The notes beneath the pieces are model-generated. The model saw only the letters and a program-made list of their open reading frames with translations. It made no database searches and was not told the DNA's origin. From positions 311,501-375,500 of the forward strand of contig CALYLW010000501.1 in NCBI GenBank assembly GCA_944989445.1: a stretch of 64,000 nucleotides of DNA, given 5' to 3'. Below, piece by piece: positions 12,035-23,560 of this stretch. This DNA comes from Ampullaceana balthica (lineage: Eukaryota > Mollusca > Gastropoda > Lymnaeidae). The first letter of the stretch is position 1. Each line of letters opens with the position of its first letter. Made by a program: the position numbers and the translations under genes.

Positions 12035-12364
12035 TGATACTCTTTCATTTTCACATTGCTTCTCATGAACACTTTATACAATTAAATCTTTTAGTTTGAG
12101 ATATTTATTATAAAAATTAAATGAAAGTTGTTTTTGTTTAATTTAAAAAATTGAATAAAACTATTAGTTTCTGGTTGGTTTGTGATGTTAACTACTATTA
12201 TTCTTGTTATAGTTCCTTTTAAAAATACACTTTTCACGGTATTGGCTATCATCTGTCTGTAATCCCTACTAAATTTAGTAACGTATTATTATTTATAAGT
12301 TTACATCAAATATTACAAAAATTTGCAGGAAATACAAATATTGAAAATTGAAGTTTTCTTTTAG

Positions 12365-12500
12365 AATGGGAAGAAGACTGCAAATAAATATAATGAGGGT
12401 AAGCGAATTTGTCTCATCTGCCAAACATGGCTAGCAAATTACAAAGCCAGCAATTTGAAGCGACACTATGAAAATGTCATGAAGAGTTTGCATCATGGTT
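12365..12500 (+). pseudogene. BED-type zinc finger fragment of a hAT transposase
   Basis: The plus strand reads GKRICLICQTWLANYKASNL followed by KRHYENV. This is the C-x2-C ... L..H-Y pattern of the BED-like finger at the N-terminus of hAT transposases. It runs into stops soon after and no catalytic part follows. Orientation is opposite to the two hAT copies to its left. Confidence 0.6.
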
Positions 12501-12717
12501 ATATGCTGCAGTCGGAATTAAGAAAAAGCAAACTTACTGAGTTAAAGTCTGGAATGTGTCAGTAGCAGATACTACATTCTGCTTTCGGCAATGAAGGCGT
12601 CACTACAAATGGGTCAGGTATACACAAGACAAATTGCACAGAAATGAAATATTCATAAATATACTCGTTAATAGTTTCCAAAGGAAACAAACGTCACATA
12701 TTTTAGACATGTAGCAT

Positions 12718-13212
12718 TTGTTGGACTGAAGCTGCTAATATATTGTCAGTGTATACACAAAATCATGCAGTAGATAAATTATGCCTTTTGTTGGACTGAA
12801 GCTGCTAATATAGTCACTGTGTACAAAAAATCATGCAGTATATAAATAATGCCCTTTGTTGGACTGAAGCTGCTAATATAGTCACTGTGTACACAAAATC
12901 ATGCAGTATATAAATAATGCCCTTTGTTTGACTGAAGCTGCTAATACAGTCACTGTGTACACATAATCATGCAGTATATAAATAAAGACCTTTGTTGCAA
13001 TAAAGCTGATACTATAGTGTCAATGCGTACACATTATCATGCATTATCATAAATAATGTTGGACTAAAGCTGCTAATAGAGTGTCATTGTGTAAAGATAA
13101 TCATGCATTATATAAATAATACCCCCTGTACACATTATCATGCAGTATATAAATCAGGCTATTATTTGGATTGAAGCTACTGATATAGAGTAAATGTAAA
13201 AACATAATCATG
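12718..13212 (+). repeat. degenerate 68-bp tandem repeat, about 7 units
   Basis: Units begin TTGTTGGACTGAAGCTGCTA and continue through GTGTACACA and ATCATGCAGTATATAAATA. The first three to four are nearly identical; later ones decay and lose bases. Non-coding satellite-like array. Confidence 0.8.
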
Positions 13213-14539
13213 CAATTTTTAAAAAAAAAGTCGCATTGAACCACTATGGGTCACGACCACACTCGCGATGAACTTTTCCGTTTATGATTTTTTTTTAAAT
13301 TAAAAATAATTTAATGTGAGTTAAATGATTTTAACTTTTGAATTGTTTTAACACTATATGAATAGAAACCGTGCTACGTATAGACTTGTGATTTGGTGAA
13401 CATTAAATGTTATAATTATGATTCTGCTGAAAAGCCTTGGTTTGACCTTGCACGTTTCTTTAAATCTGGTTGATAATTTGCAGTTGTTACGGAGAGGTTC
13501 TGTCAAATGCCGATTACTAATTAAACTGCTCGATGCTTTGATATTATGAATTCCATCATGAAGTACAAAGATTCATTGTAATTTGTGTCTGGAGTTATTT
13601 GGAACTATTATTGAAATACTTCCTCAAATCTCCTTTTAATAAAGCCCCCTTTAGAATAAGTTCGTTAAGCTTCAGCAGTTCTTGCCTCAGTTGAAGTGAC
13701 ACCTTCTTTTCAGTAGTGTCTCCTGATGACATATTCCGGACTTTAACTTATCATGCTTGCCTTTTGTTAATTCAGATTGCATTTGGATACCGCGATGCAA
13801 ACTCTTTTTTACTTTTTTCAGTGTCGATTCAAATTGCTAACGTAGTAAGTTGCAATTATTTGGCAGGATAGACGAAATAGATTGTCATCTTTATCGATAA
13901 AAGCTCTAAGTCCTATTTTCATTGTTATAGAAAACTTTTATTCTTCTTGGATATAAAATTTTAAATAATAAATTACTAATTTTAGTAAAAACTAAACAAC
14001 AGTAAAAGTCAATAATTCGAAATTTGAATTTATCACCAACCAATCGGAACCAATCGCTCCCTACAACTTTTAAACTTAAAATAAATCCTAAATCATTTTC
14101 AACCCTTTGTTTGAGTCAAGTTTTTTTGGGACTTTCATTTTTTTTTATATTATAAAATTTCTATTTCATAAATTGTTCGCTAGATGCAAAAAGGTCTAAT
14201 AGTTTATTTGTCAAAAGGATTTTGATGATCACATTTATACAATATTAATAAATTGTCAGATGCTTTTAATAAATTTCACCATTCTAGTTTAATTTTAAAA
14301 GAGCAATTTGGGGGTGGGGGTTGGCTTTCAGACACTTACACCTAAAGTGACATTTCCATCTGCTGTGACAACTTTGCCACCTGTTGTCTAAACTCAACAC
14401 CCCCCCCCCAAATTTAAAGATAAAATCATTTAAAGATAAACATGAATTTTAGAGCTTTATAAAGAGTCATTATCTTGGCCTAACTTATAATATTGTTAAA
14501 CTTTATAAATTTTTGTGCGAGTTTTGGGGTGTGTCTTCT
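13213..14539. other. AT-rich spacer, no gene recognised
   Basis: Very AT-rich, with a poly-G tract near 14313 and a poly-C tract near 14402. No coding signal was seen. Confidence 0.45.
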
Positions 14540-15365
14540 TTTTGTGAGTGTGGTGAGAGAGAGAGAGAGGGAGGGGGCGTGTGTGTGTGAGAGAGAGAGG
14601 GAGGGGTGCGTGTGCGTGTTGGCGCGTGCGTGCTTGTCTGACAGTGAGATCGACAGAGGGGGCGAGTGCGTGCATGTGTGCGTGTGAGCGAGAGAGAGAG
14701 AGAGGAAGGGAGTGTGTGTGTGTGAGAGTGAGAGAGAGGGGGTGTGTGAGTGTGAAAGAGAGGGTACACGTGCGTGCATGTGTGCGAGAGGGAGAGGGGG
14801 CACGTGCGTGCGCGTGCGTGCATGTGAGAGAGAGAGGGGGGGTGAGTGTGAGTGTTGAGTGAGAGCAAGGGAGTGTGTGCGTGTGTGTGAGTGTGAGAGT
14901 GAGGGTGTGTGTGTGAGCGAGAGAGTGTGTGTGTGTGAGCAAGAGAGAGTGTGTGTGTGTGTGAGCGAGATTGTGTGTGTGTGTGTGAGAGAGCAAGAGA
15001 GACGAGAGTGAGTGTGTGTGTGCGATAGAGAGCGAGAGAGAGTGAGTGTGTGCGTGCGTGTGTGTTAGAGAGCGATAGAGAGTGTGTGTATGTGTGAGAG
15101 CGAGCGAAAGAGAGAGTGAGTGTGTGTGAGAGCGAGAGAGAGAGTGAGTGTGTGTGTGTGTGTGAGAGAGAGAGCGCGAGTGTTTGTGTGAGAGAGCGAG
15201 AGAGTGTGTGTGAGGGCTAGCGAGATTGAGTGTGTGTGTTAGAGCGCCAGAGAGTGTGTGTGTGTGAGAGAGCGAGAGTGAAAGTGTGTGTGTGTGTGAG
15301 AGAGAGCGAGAGTTAAGAGTGTGTGTGTGTGTGACTGAGCGAGAGTGAGGGTTTGTGTGTGTGAG
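14540..15365 (+). repeat. 0.8-kb composite (GT)n/(GA)n microsatellite
   Basis: Alternating GTGTGT and GAGAGA blocks run for about 820 bp. The plus strand is almost all G, A and T. Open frames on both strands across it are products of the low-complexity sequence and not genes. Such tracts can adopt Z- or H-DNA structure. Confidence 0.93.
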
Positions 15366-15534
15366 GAATTAAAGGACTTACTTACCATGTTTGATAGATC
15401 TATAAAGTAAAAATAGTAAATAATACCATTCATACATAAAGTAATTAACGAATGTGGCGTACGGTCTTAATTAACATATTTATACATATTTAATATGAAC
15501 TTTATGTTCTCTCTCTCTCATCTGAATGAATGCG

Positions 15535-16270
15535 GACACAGTCGTGTAGATCTAAAATTCTTCTCTGCATTATTTTGACATAATAATTCGACAATGCCTG
15601 CATGACGATTATAAGAACTCACTAAAATAAGGGCTGACTCTCCTGTTTGGTTCACATTGTTTACTTCTCCATGCATTGGAGTAAATATCTGACTTCTTCT
15701 TGGCCACTTATGACGGCTAACATTAAAGCATTATTTCCAGCGTTGTTACGCTGTTTGTGGTTTGTAATCCATCAAACTTTTGAGGTGGCGAGATTTCCTT
15801 TGCTGGAAGCAAGCATGAGAGCGGACCAACCTTCATTATTTTTTGGATCAACATTTGCTCCATTTCAAAGTAAAAGTTAAACAATTTCAAAAGTGGTGTC
15901 CATTTTTCGTTTTGCTCCTGGTTAACTAGACCTGTTCCAACTTTTTGAGGCTAACATAAGCGACGACCAACCATCGATTTGGACTTGATTAACATCTGGC
16001 TCGTGCTGGATTTAATAATTATGCTATTTCCAAATATCCCTGTTGAGAGATATCATTAAAGAAGTCTATCAGTAAAGGCTATCAGTACAACTTCCACGTA
16101 TCCTATTCCGATAGTGTGATGCGAACATAAGCGCTGATAAGCCATCCTCTGACTCCGCGTTGATATTTTGCTTCATGATTTAAGGAGCAGTTCAACTATT
16201 TCTGTTCCACCTGTACACGCAGACTGCTTCAAGACAGTGTGATTAGATTTCCGATCGTGATTAACTTTGG
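15535..16270 (-). pseudogene. ankyrin-repeat protein pseudogene
   Basis: The minus strand carries several ankyrin units in shifting frames. Examples are NGANVDPKNNEGWSALMLAS (15860-15790), NNALMLAVISGQEEVRYLLQ (15745-15670) and SALILVSSYNRHAGIVELLC (15640-15570), with weaker ones further up (ESEDGLSALMFASHY near 16150-16110; IDGWSSLMLAS near 15980-15950). The helix-turn pattern (G.SALMLA....G..E.V..LL) is clear. Stops and frameshifts separate the units, so it is not translatable as one protein. Whether it derives from a host gene or was carried in by a retroelement cannot be told. Confidence 0.75.
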
Positions 16271-17769
16271 CCCATTACACAAACAAAACACAATTAGTCA
16301 ATTAAATTCATCATCATCAAATAATAGCATAAGACAGCAAAACATATTCAAAACAAGCAGTAACAGCATTCACACACTACCAAAATAATCATCTCATCAA
16401 TCCGGTAAGAGATAAGACAGCACAACACAATAATAAATCATTTCACCCTTCTCAAGATCATGTAACCCGCCTTAGTTTCCCTAATGCGTACGTATAACCA
16501 TCGTTACCTTGACCCTGTCAATGAATAAAAGGAAACAACAAGGAAAAGAAATACACATGGTAATGAAAAATCAACTTTCTACTTAACTTTTGTACATCAT
16601 AAACACATAAAACATTTCCCCAGACCAATGCTACTAAAAACACAACTTTATCAAGTTGTACAACATTTACTTCATCAGCAGAATTGCAATGCGTTCAAAG
16701 ATTAATCAATCTGCTCATTTTACCTGCATAATTTGATATAAACCAAAAAAATGAACAAAAATGTTTTTCAATCTGTACAATTTAAATAAAAAATTGACAC
16801 TCAAAAAATTTTTTTTAAAAAATATGAACCACAACGTGTTTAAATTCCAGCAGCATGTTACACATTACGACGGAAAATTTACATTAAAAAAAAATCTGGG
16901 TACACCATAAACATAATTCATAAGTACAAGCAATTAAACCATTCAGTATCATAACTGTAATTAAACAAAACTAAGGCAGGGAGCCAGGTAGTTGTCCCCA
17001 TCAATTTATCTCCGAGACAATTAGTTCCGTATAATCAAATTAGAAAGCATGTCTCGCTCGTCAATTCAGTCTGTGCACCGCGCGTGTGGCATAATGTTTC
17101 TTCTGACACTGTGATGATGTCTCCACGTTCCCAAAACGTATTCCGCCACGACTCAGAAATTTCTCAGGCAACGCAGATTACCACAGAATTGTGACTCTGC
17201 TGCAATAGTTCCTGCACAAACATTACGTCATGACATGTTTGTGTTTCCTGTACGCACAGGTAACTGTAGAAGATGGACATCCCAGTCCTTTTGATTTCTG
17301 CCACAAAAGCTGCTGACCTCATTCATCCGTACAGAATTTAAATGTTCCGTCTGAACATTGCGGCAGGTTGAAAACATGTGGTTCATGACTTGGATGAATA
17401 ATTTACTCTGCTAATTTGATCCATGATGAAAATTCAAAAGGAAACCCGAAATAGAGAACTTTCTTACCAAAATATCCACCCTGTAGTTTTGAGGCACAGC
17501 AATCTGGAAGTGCATCATGATTGTAAGCTTCCACGACTACTAGAATGTATCTCTATATCAGTCAACGGCCGAGCGCCATTAAAATAAGTGCGCACTCATT
17601 GTTAAATACACGTTTTAATTGACTGACCTTCAGACCAATGTTCGCATGCAAACGTTAATGCGCTGACAGGAAAAACAACGTAATTGGCAATAAAGTTCCC
17701 GTTGTACGTTGAATCGATGTGTTGCCTCCATCGTTGTAAATCTGTTTTCAGGACTCAGCATAAGATTCT
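16271..17769. other. non-coding stretch, possible internal remains of an LTR element
   Basis: It lies on the internal side of the primer-binding site at 17770-17787, so some of it may be decayed retroelement body. No gag or pol motif was seen and no open frame exceeds 60 codons. Confidence 0.35.
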
Positions 17770-18420
17770 ATCCCACCGCTGCCACCATTTGTAGGGAACC
17801 TGGTTCTCGTGTGAGACTAAACTCTCTCTGCTTTCTTCACGCCATTCTTCTTATTTACTAGTCACGCTTGTCTTCTCATAATCAAACATCAAACTCCAAT
17901 ACTGCATGAACACATATGATTACTTTATTGCTTCACTCATTGACTTCAACGTACACTGTAATCTATCATCTACAGGCTACCATCTCCTCTCTCCTCTCCA
18001 GTCTCCCCCTGTTCTCATGAACGCGTCCCCTCTAATACCCGCCCCTAAAGTTCATCCGGTACTATGTCCAATCTGTCAGTCATAAAGGAACACCCTTACA
18101 TTAAGTCGGGATGGGGCTGGTTTAACCCCCACCACTTAACTACCCCCACCCAGACCACCTGCGCGTCCCGTAATCCTATCTACCCTGGGGCATTAGGAGT
18201 CCCGCGGACTCCCATGGTCGGCTACTCCTATCATCTCCGAATCTACTGACCGGGCAAGTTAACACCAGAAATAAAATTTTAGAGCCTCCGGTCACCCTGG
18301 CCAGTTGCGTCTTTTCCCCAACATTAAAGGACCGCGCCCACGCTCCTCCTGACGAGCTACTCCAACACCTCAAAGACCTGCCGCTCTCGTGGCGGTCACT
18401 CTTTGAATGCAAATAAACAT
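17770..18420 (-). mobile_element. LTR retrotransposon relic with tRNA-Leu-type primer-binding site
   Basis: On the minus strand, 17787-17770 reads TGGTGGCAGCGGTGGGAT, complementary to CCCACCGCTGCCA plus CCA, the 3' end of a metazoan tRNA-Leu. Two bases away a terminal CA (plus TGTAGGGAACC at 17790) marks the LTR edge. The region to about 18420 is clearly more GC-rich than its surroundings and is taken as the LTR. The outer edge is approximate and no second LTR or polyprotein was found in the window. Confidence 0.55.
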
Positions 18421-18960
18421 AAATTGCTTACACACTCCCCCTGTTTACAAAAACATGTCTTGCGAGACATGACGCAACATCTCGGCATGTGTTTGTCTTT
18501 AGTTGGCTTTGAGTGACTAAGTCCTCTGACACAATTCAAACGCTATTGTGTTACCGCCACCACCACATTTCCTCTCCACCAATCCTAAAATTACTCCCTG
18601 ACCTCTGAGTGTGTCAAACCTTCAAGCCTCTATTCGTCTTGAGTCTTGTAAGTCAAGTCTCGTTGTTAACATGTCAATTCAATCAAACATCAAAAGCAAC
18701 ATTTTCAAACATAGGCATGGAAAGCGTTACAAAATTGACATGTAGAAAAAAGCATATTTGATAAAATTTTGTACACTTCTCAAAAATACCTCGACATTTT
18801 ACCAATAATGCATGAAACGCATAATTGACAAAAATACACATAAGCGTCTCAAACATCTTCATTTCCTACAACCATCAACTCATGATGAAATTATACAGAC
18901 ATTGGAAAAATCAGAGAACAGCATCTGACAAACAAAACCTAGTCATTTCATCATAATCAT
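18421..18960. other. spacer, no gene recognised
   Basis: AT-rich DNA. Near 18940 and 18990 it contains diverged forms of the 50-bp satellite unit (TAGTCATTTCATCAT), so this may be the ancestral seed of the array to the right. Confidence 0.4.
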
Positions 18961-19018
18961 CAAGAAATAAAATTAGACAACCAAGAAAATAGTCATTTCA
19001 TCATCATGGGTTAAAAGC

Positions 19019-19690
19019 TAAAGATGCAAAATACTTAGGAGTCTTAATAAATGAGAAACTATCATGGAATCCCCATGTCAATGAAGTTATTAAAAAATCA
19101 AACAAAACCTTAGGCTTTATAAAAAGGAACTTTAACAAATGTAATAGAGATATAAAACTAAAATGCTACCTCACTTTGGTGAGACCTGCACTAGAATATG
19201 CATCTTCTGTATGGGACCCATCCACCAAAGAAAACATTGATAAACTAGAACAAATTCAAAAAAGAGCTGCCAGATTCATTACTGGAGAATATTCGAAACT
19301 GACAAGAGTAACACCATTAGTTAAATCATTAAACCTTGAAACACTAGAGGATAGAAGAACCAAGAGCAAAGTAGTAATCATACATAAAGCAATTAATTCT
19401 AATTTAGAAATACAACACAAAGATAACTTAATACAACCCTCAGATAGACATAAGGATAAAAACACCTTTCTTATTCCGTATGCAAGAACAAACACATACA
19501 AGTTTTCCTTCTTCCCGTCCGGAATTCGGGCGTGGAATGGGTTGCCTGAAGAATCCAGGAAAACCAACACTTTATCAACATTTAAATCTCTAATAAAAAT
19601 GCAGGACTAAACACAAACCATAGATAAGCGTAGGACGCAATAATCTTCTGTATAGAAGGAGCGTCTGTAAACAGATAAGATAAGATAAGA
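19019..19690 (+). mobile_element. 5'-truncated LINE, copy 1, inserted into the 50-bp array
   Basis: About 670 bp closely matching 42800-43464, ending in the tail TCTGTAAACAGATAAGATAA. Flanked by TAAAAGC on both sides (19012-19018 and 19691-19697), a likely 7-bp target duplication that may share bases with the tail. An open frame from about 19020 to 19610 encodes the C-terminal part of the reverse transcriptase protein. Left of the element the host repeat unit stops at exactly the base where it resumes on the right. Confidence 0.85.
19020..19610 (+). CDS. LINE reverse transcriptase, C-terminal fragment
   Basis: In-frame from KDAKYLGVLINEKLSW through LEYASSVWDPSTKENIDKLE, GEYSKLTRVTPLV and FFPSGIRAWNGLPEES to the stop after KMQD. 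This is the region following the catalytic domain of jockey/CR1-type non-LTR elements. No catalytic FADD is present because of 5' truncation. The frame is intact, unlike the longer copy at 42.2 kb, which suggests recent insertion. It cannot encode an active enzyme alone. Confidence 0.75.
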   Translation, partial: KDAKYLGVLINEKLSWNPHVNEVIKKSNKTLGFIKRNFNKCNRDIKLKCYLTLVRPALEYASSVWDPSTKENIDKLEQIQKRAARFITGEYSKLTRVTPLVKSLNLETLEDRRTKSKVVIIHKAINSNLEIQHKDNLIQPSDRHKDKNTFLIPYARTNTYKFSFFPSGIRAWNGLPEESRKTNTLSTFKSLIKMQD

Positions 19691-22684
19691 TAAAAGCAAT
19701 AGAAAAACCAAGCACAAATAGTCATTTCATCATCATGGGTTAAAAGCAATAGAAAAACCAAGCACAAATAGTCATTTCATCATCATGGGTTAAAAGCAAT
19801 AGAAAAACCAAGCACAAATAGTCATTTCATCATCATGGGTTAAAAGCAATAGAAAAACCAAGCACAAATAGTCATTTCATCATCATGGGTTAAAAGCAAT
19901 AGAAAAACCAAGCACAAATAGTCATTTCATCATCATGGGTTAAAAGCAATAGAAAAACCAAGCACAAAAAGTATTTCATCATCATGGGTTAAAAGCAATA
20001 GAAAAACCAAGCACAAATAGTCATTTCATCATCATGGGTTAAAAACAATAGAAAAACCAAGCACAAATAGTCATTTCATCATCATGGGTTAAAAACAATA
20101 GAAAAACCAAGCACAAATAGTCATTTCATCATCATGGGTTTAAAAACAATAGAAAAACCAAGCACAAATAGTCATTTCATCATCATGGGTTAAAAACAAT
20201 AGAAAAACCAAGCACAAATAGTCATTTCATCATCATGGGTTAAAAACAATAGAAAAACCAAGCACAAATAGTCATTTCATCATCATGGGTTAAAAACAAT
20301 AGAAAAACCAAGCACAAATAGTCATTTCATCATCATGGGTTAAAAACAATAGAAAAACCAAGCACAAATAGTCATTTCATCATCATGGGTTAAAAACAAT
20401 AGAAAAACCAAGCACAAATAGTCATTTCATCATCATGGGTTAAAAACAATAGAAAAACCAAGCACAAATAGTCATTTCATCATCATGGGTTAAAAACAAT
20501 AGAAAAACCAAGCACAAATAGTCATTTCATCATCATGGGTTAAAAACAATAGAAAAACCAAGCACAAATAGTCATTTCATCATCATGGGTTAAAAACAAT
20601 AGAAAAACCAAGCACAAATAGTCATTTCATCATCATGGGTTAAAAACAATAGAAAAACCAAGCACAAATAGTCATTTCATCATCATGGGTTAAAAACAAT
20701 AGAAAAACCAAGCACAAATAGTCATTTCATCATCATGGGTTAAAAACAATAGAAAAACCAAGCACAAATAGTCATTTCATCATCATGGGTTAAAAACAAT
20801 AGAAAAACCAAGCACAAATAGTCATTTCATCATCATGGGTTAAAAACAATAGAAAAACCAAGCACAAATAGTCATTTCATCATCATGGGTTAAAAACAAT
20901 AGAAAAACCAAGCACAAATAGTCATTTCATCATCATGGGTTAAAAACAATAGAAAAACCAAGCACAAATAGTCATTTCATCATCATGGGTTAAAAACAAT
21001 AGAAAAACCAAGCACAAATAGTCATTTCATCATCATGGGTTAAAAACAATAGAAAAACCAAGCACAAATAGTCATTTCATCATCATGGGTTAAAAACAAT
21101 AGAAAAACCAAGCACAAATAGTCATTTCATCATCATGGGTTAAAAACAATAGAAAAACCAAGCACAAATAGTCATTTCATCATCATGGGTTAAAAACAAT
21201 AGAAAAACCAAGCACAAATAGTCATTTCATCATCATGGGTTAAAAACAATAGAAAAACCAAGCACAAATAGTCATTTCATCATCATGGGTTAAAAACAAT
21301 AGAAAAAACCAAGCACAAATAGTCATTTCATCATCATGGGTTAAAAACAATAGAAAAAACCAAGCACAAATAGTCATTTCATCATCATGGGTTAAAAACA
21401 ATAGAAAAACCAAGCACAAATAGTCATTTCATCATCATGGGTTAAAAACAATAGAAAAACCAAGCACAAATAGTCATTTCATCATCATGGGTTAAAAACA
21501 ATAGAAAAACCAAGCACAAATAGTCATTTCATCATCATGGGTTAAAAACAATAGAAAAACCAAGCACAAATAGTCATTTCATCATCATGGGTTAAAAACA
21601 ATAGAAAAACCAAGCACAAATAGTCATTTCATCATCATGGGTTAAAAAACAATAGAAAAACCAAGCACAAATAGTCATTTCATCATCATGGTTAAAAACA
21701 ATAGAAAAACCAAGCACAAATAGTCATTTCATCATCATGGGTTAAAAACAATAGAAAAACCAAGCACAAATAGTCATTTCATCATCATGGGTTAAAAACA
21801 ATAGAAAAACCAAGCACAAATAGTCATTTCATCATCATGGGTTAAAAACAATAGAAAAACCAAGCACAAATAGTCATTTCATCATCATGGGTTAAAAACA
21901 ATAGAAAAACCAAGCACAAATAGTCATTTCATCATCATGGGTTAAAAACAATAGAAAAACCAAGCACAAATAGTCATTTCATCATCATGGGTTAAAAACA
22001 ATAGAAAAACCAAGCACAAATAGTCATTTCATCATCATGGGTTAAAAACAATAGAAAAACCAAGCACAAATAGTCATTTCATCATCATGGGTTAAAAACA
22101 ATAGAAAAACCAAGCACAAATAGTCATTTCATCATCATGGGTTAAAAACAATAGAAAAACCAAGCACAAATAGTCATTTCATCATCATGGGTTAAAAACA
22201 ATAGAAAAACCAAGCACAAATAGTCATTTCATCATCATGGGTTAAAAACAATAGAAAAACCAAGCACAAATAGTCATTTCATCATCATGGGTTAAAAACA
22301 ATAGAAAAACCAAGCACAAATAGTCATTTCATCATCATGGGTTAAAAACAATAGAAAAACCAAGCACAAATAGTCATTTCATCATCATGGGTTAAAAACA
22401 ATAGAAAAACCAAGCACAAATAGTCATTTCATCATCATGGGTTAAAAACAATAGAAAAACCAAGCACAAATAGTCATTTCATCATCATGGGTTAAAAACA
22501 ATAGAAAAACCAAGCACAAATAGTCATTTCATCATCATGGGTTAAAAACAATAGAAAAACCAAGCACAAATAGTCATTTCATCATCATGGGTTAAAAACA
22601 ATAGAAAAACCAAGCACAAATAGTCATTTCATCATCATGGGTTAAAAACAATAGAAAAACCAAGCACAAATAGTCATTTCATCA
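19691..22684 (+). repeat. 50-bp tandem repeat array, about 60 units
   Basis: The unit starts TAAAAACAATAGAAAAACC and ends with CATTTCATCATCATGGGT, 50 bp in all. Units up to about 20040 carry TAAAAGCAAT; nearly all later ones carry TAAAAACAAT. A few units have single-base gains or losses (about 20141, 21307, 21646, 21690). Homogeneity is very high, indicating recent expansion. There are no unique spacers, so this is not a CRISPR array. It is non-coding on both strands. Confidence 0.96.
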
Positions 22685-23300
22685 TTGTCATTGCTCATGT
22701 TCCTACTCTTCTTATATGGCTTATCGAATTCTGGTTGGCTGGCTGTTCATAATGAAAACACATATTTGTACTACGGGAGTTATATCAAGACATTCATACG
22801 TTTTTTATGCTGCTTTGATTTTAATCTTGCTAAAATGAAGACAATGTCCAAGGTTCTACTGGCCTGGATTAACTTAACCTCTGTGATTCATTTGACTTCT
22901 AGGTTTCAAGAGGAACGCACCAATAAAACTAGAAAACTTAACTTTGGATGACATTTTCAAAGTGATGGTGTTCGTTTTTTGACCCTTCCACTTAAACAAA
23001 GAAAAAAGGAAAGAAGAAGGAAAAATGTGTCAAGGATCGTCGCATAAAACGCTAATTATATGTTAGCCGCGACACTGCAGTAGATAAAGGCTGGACTTAT
23101 AAGGATGGACGGAAGAATAACAAAAATATACAGTAAACTATAATCACGTTTTTATTTGATATTGTTCTGATTAATTAAGCTGGATAAGAGACATTGAAAA
23201 AAAAAGGGAAAAATTTAATATAACATTTTATAAAGTTTACTTCCTTTTGTAACCTATTCGAAATAACATTAAGATGAAGAATGACATAACTTATAGAGCG
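22685..23300. other. spacer, no gene recognised
   Basis: An 88-codon open frame at 22685-22951 (plus) has hydrophobic stretches but no recognisable family. It begins inside the last satellite unit, so I do not call it a gene. Confidence 0.4.
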
Positions 23301-23311
23301 CGGTAACCGAG

Positions 23312-23560
23312 CTAGGTGTTGGTCTCACCGAGCTAGGAGTTGGTCTCACCGAGCTAGGAGTTGGTCTCACCGAGCTAGGAGTTGGTCTCACCGAGCTAGG
23401 AGTTGGTCTCACCGAGCTAGGAGTTGGTCTCACCGAGCTAGGAGTTGGTCTCACCGAGCTTTGGTCTCACCGAGCTAGGAGTTGGTCTCACCGAGCTAGG
23501 AGTTGGTCTCACCGAGCTAGGAGTTTGTCTCACCGGGCTAGGAGTTGGTCTCACCGAGCT
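23312..23560 (+). repeat. 21-bp tandem repeat, about 12 units
   Basis: The unit is ACCGAGCTAGGAGTTGGTCT plus C. One unit near 23455-23465 is shortened, and two (about 23521-23540) carry point changes. Because 21 is a multiple of 3, both strands stay open as heptapeptide repeats (RPTPSSV on minus). There is no start context or splice signal to support translation. Confidence 0.93.

Noticed and set aside
14480..14996. Ser/His/Thr-rich proteins on both strands
   Set aside because: Low-complexity GT/GA microsatellite translated in several frames.
19691..22684. CRISPR-like regular repeat
   Set aside because: Units are contiguous 50-bp repeats with no unique spacers, in a eukaryotic setting with no cas genes. 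It is a satellite array.
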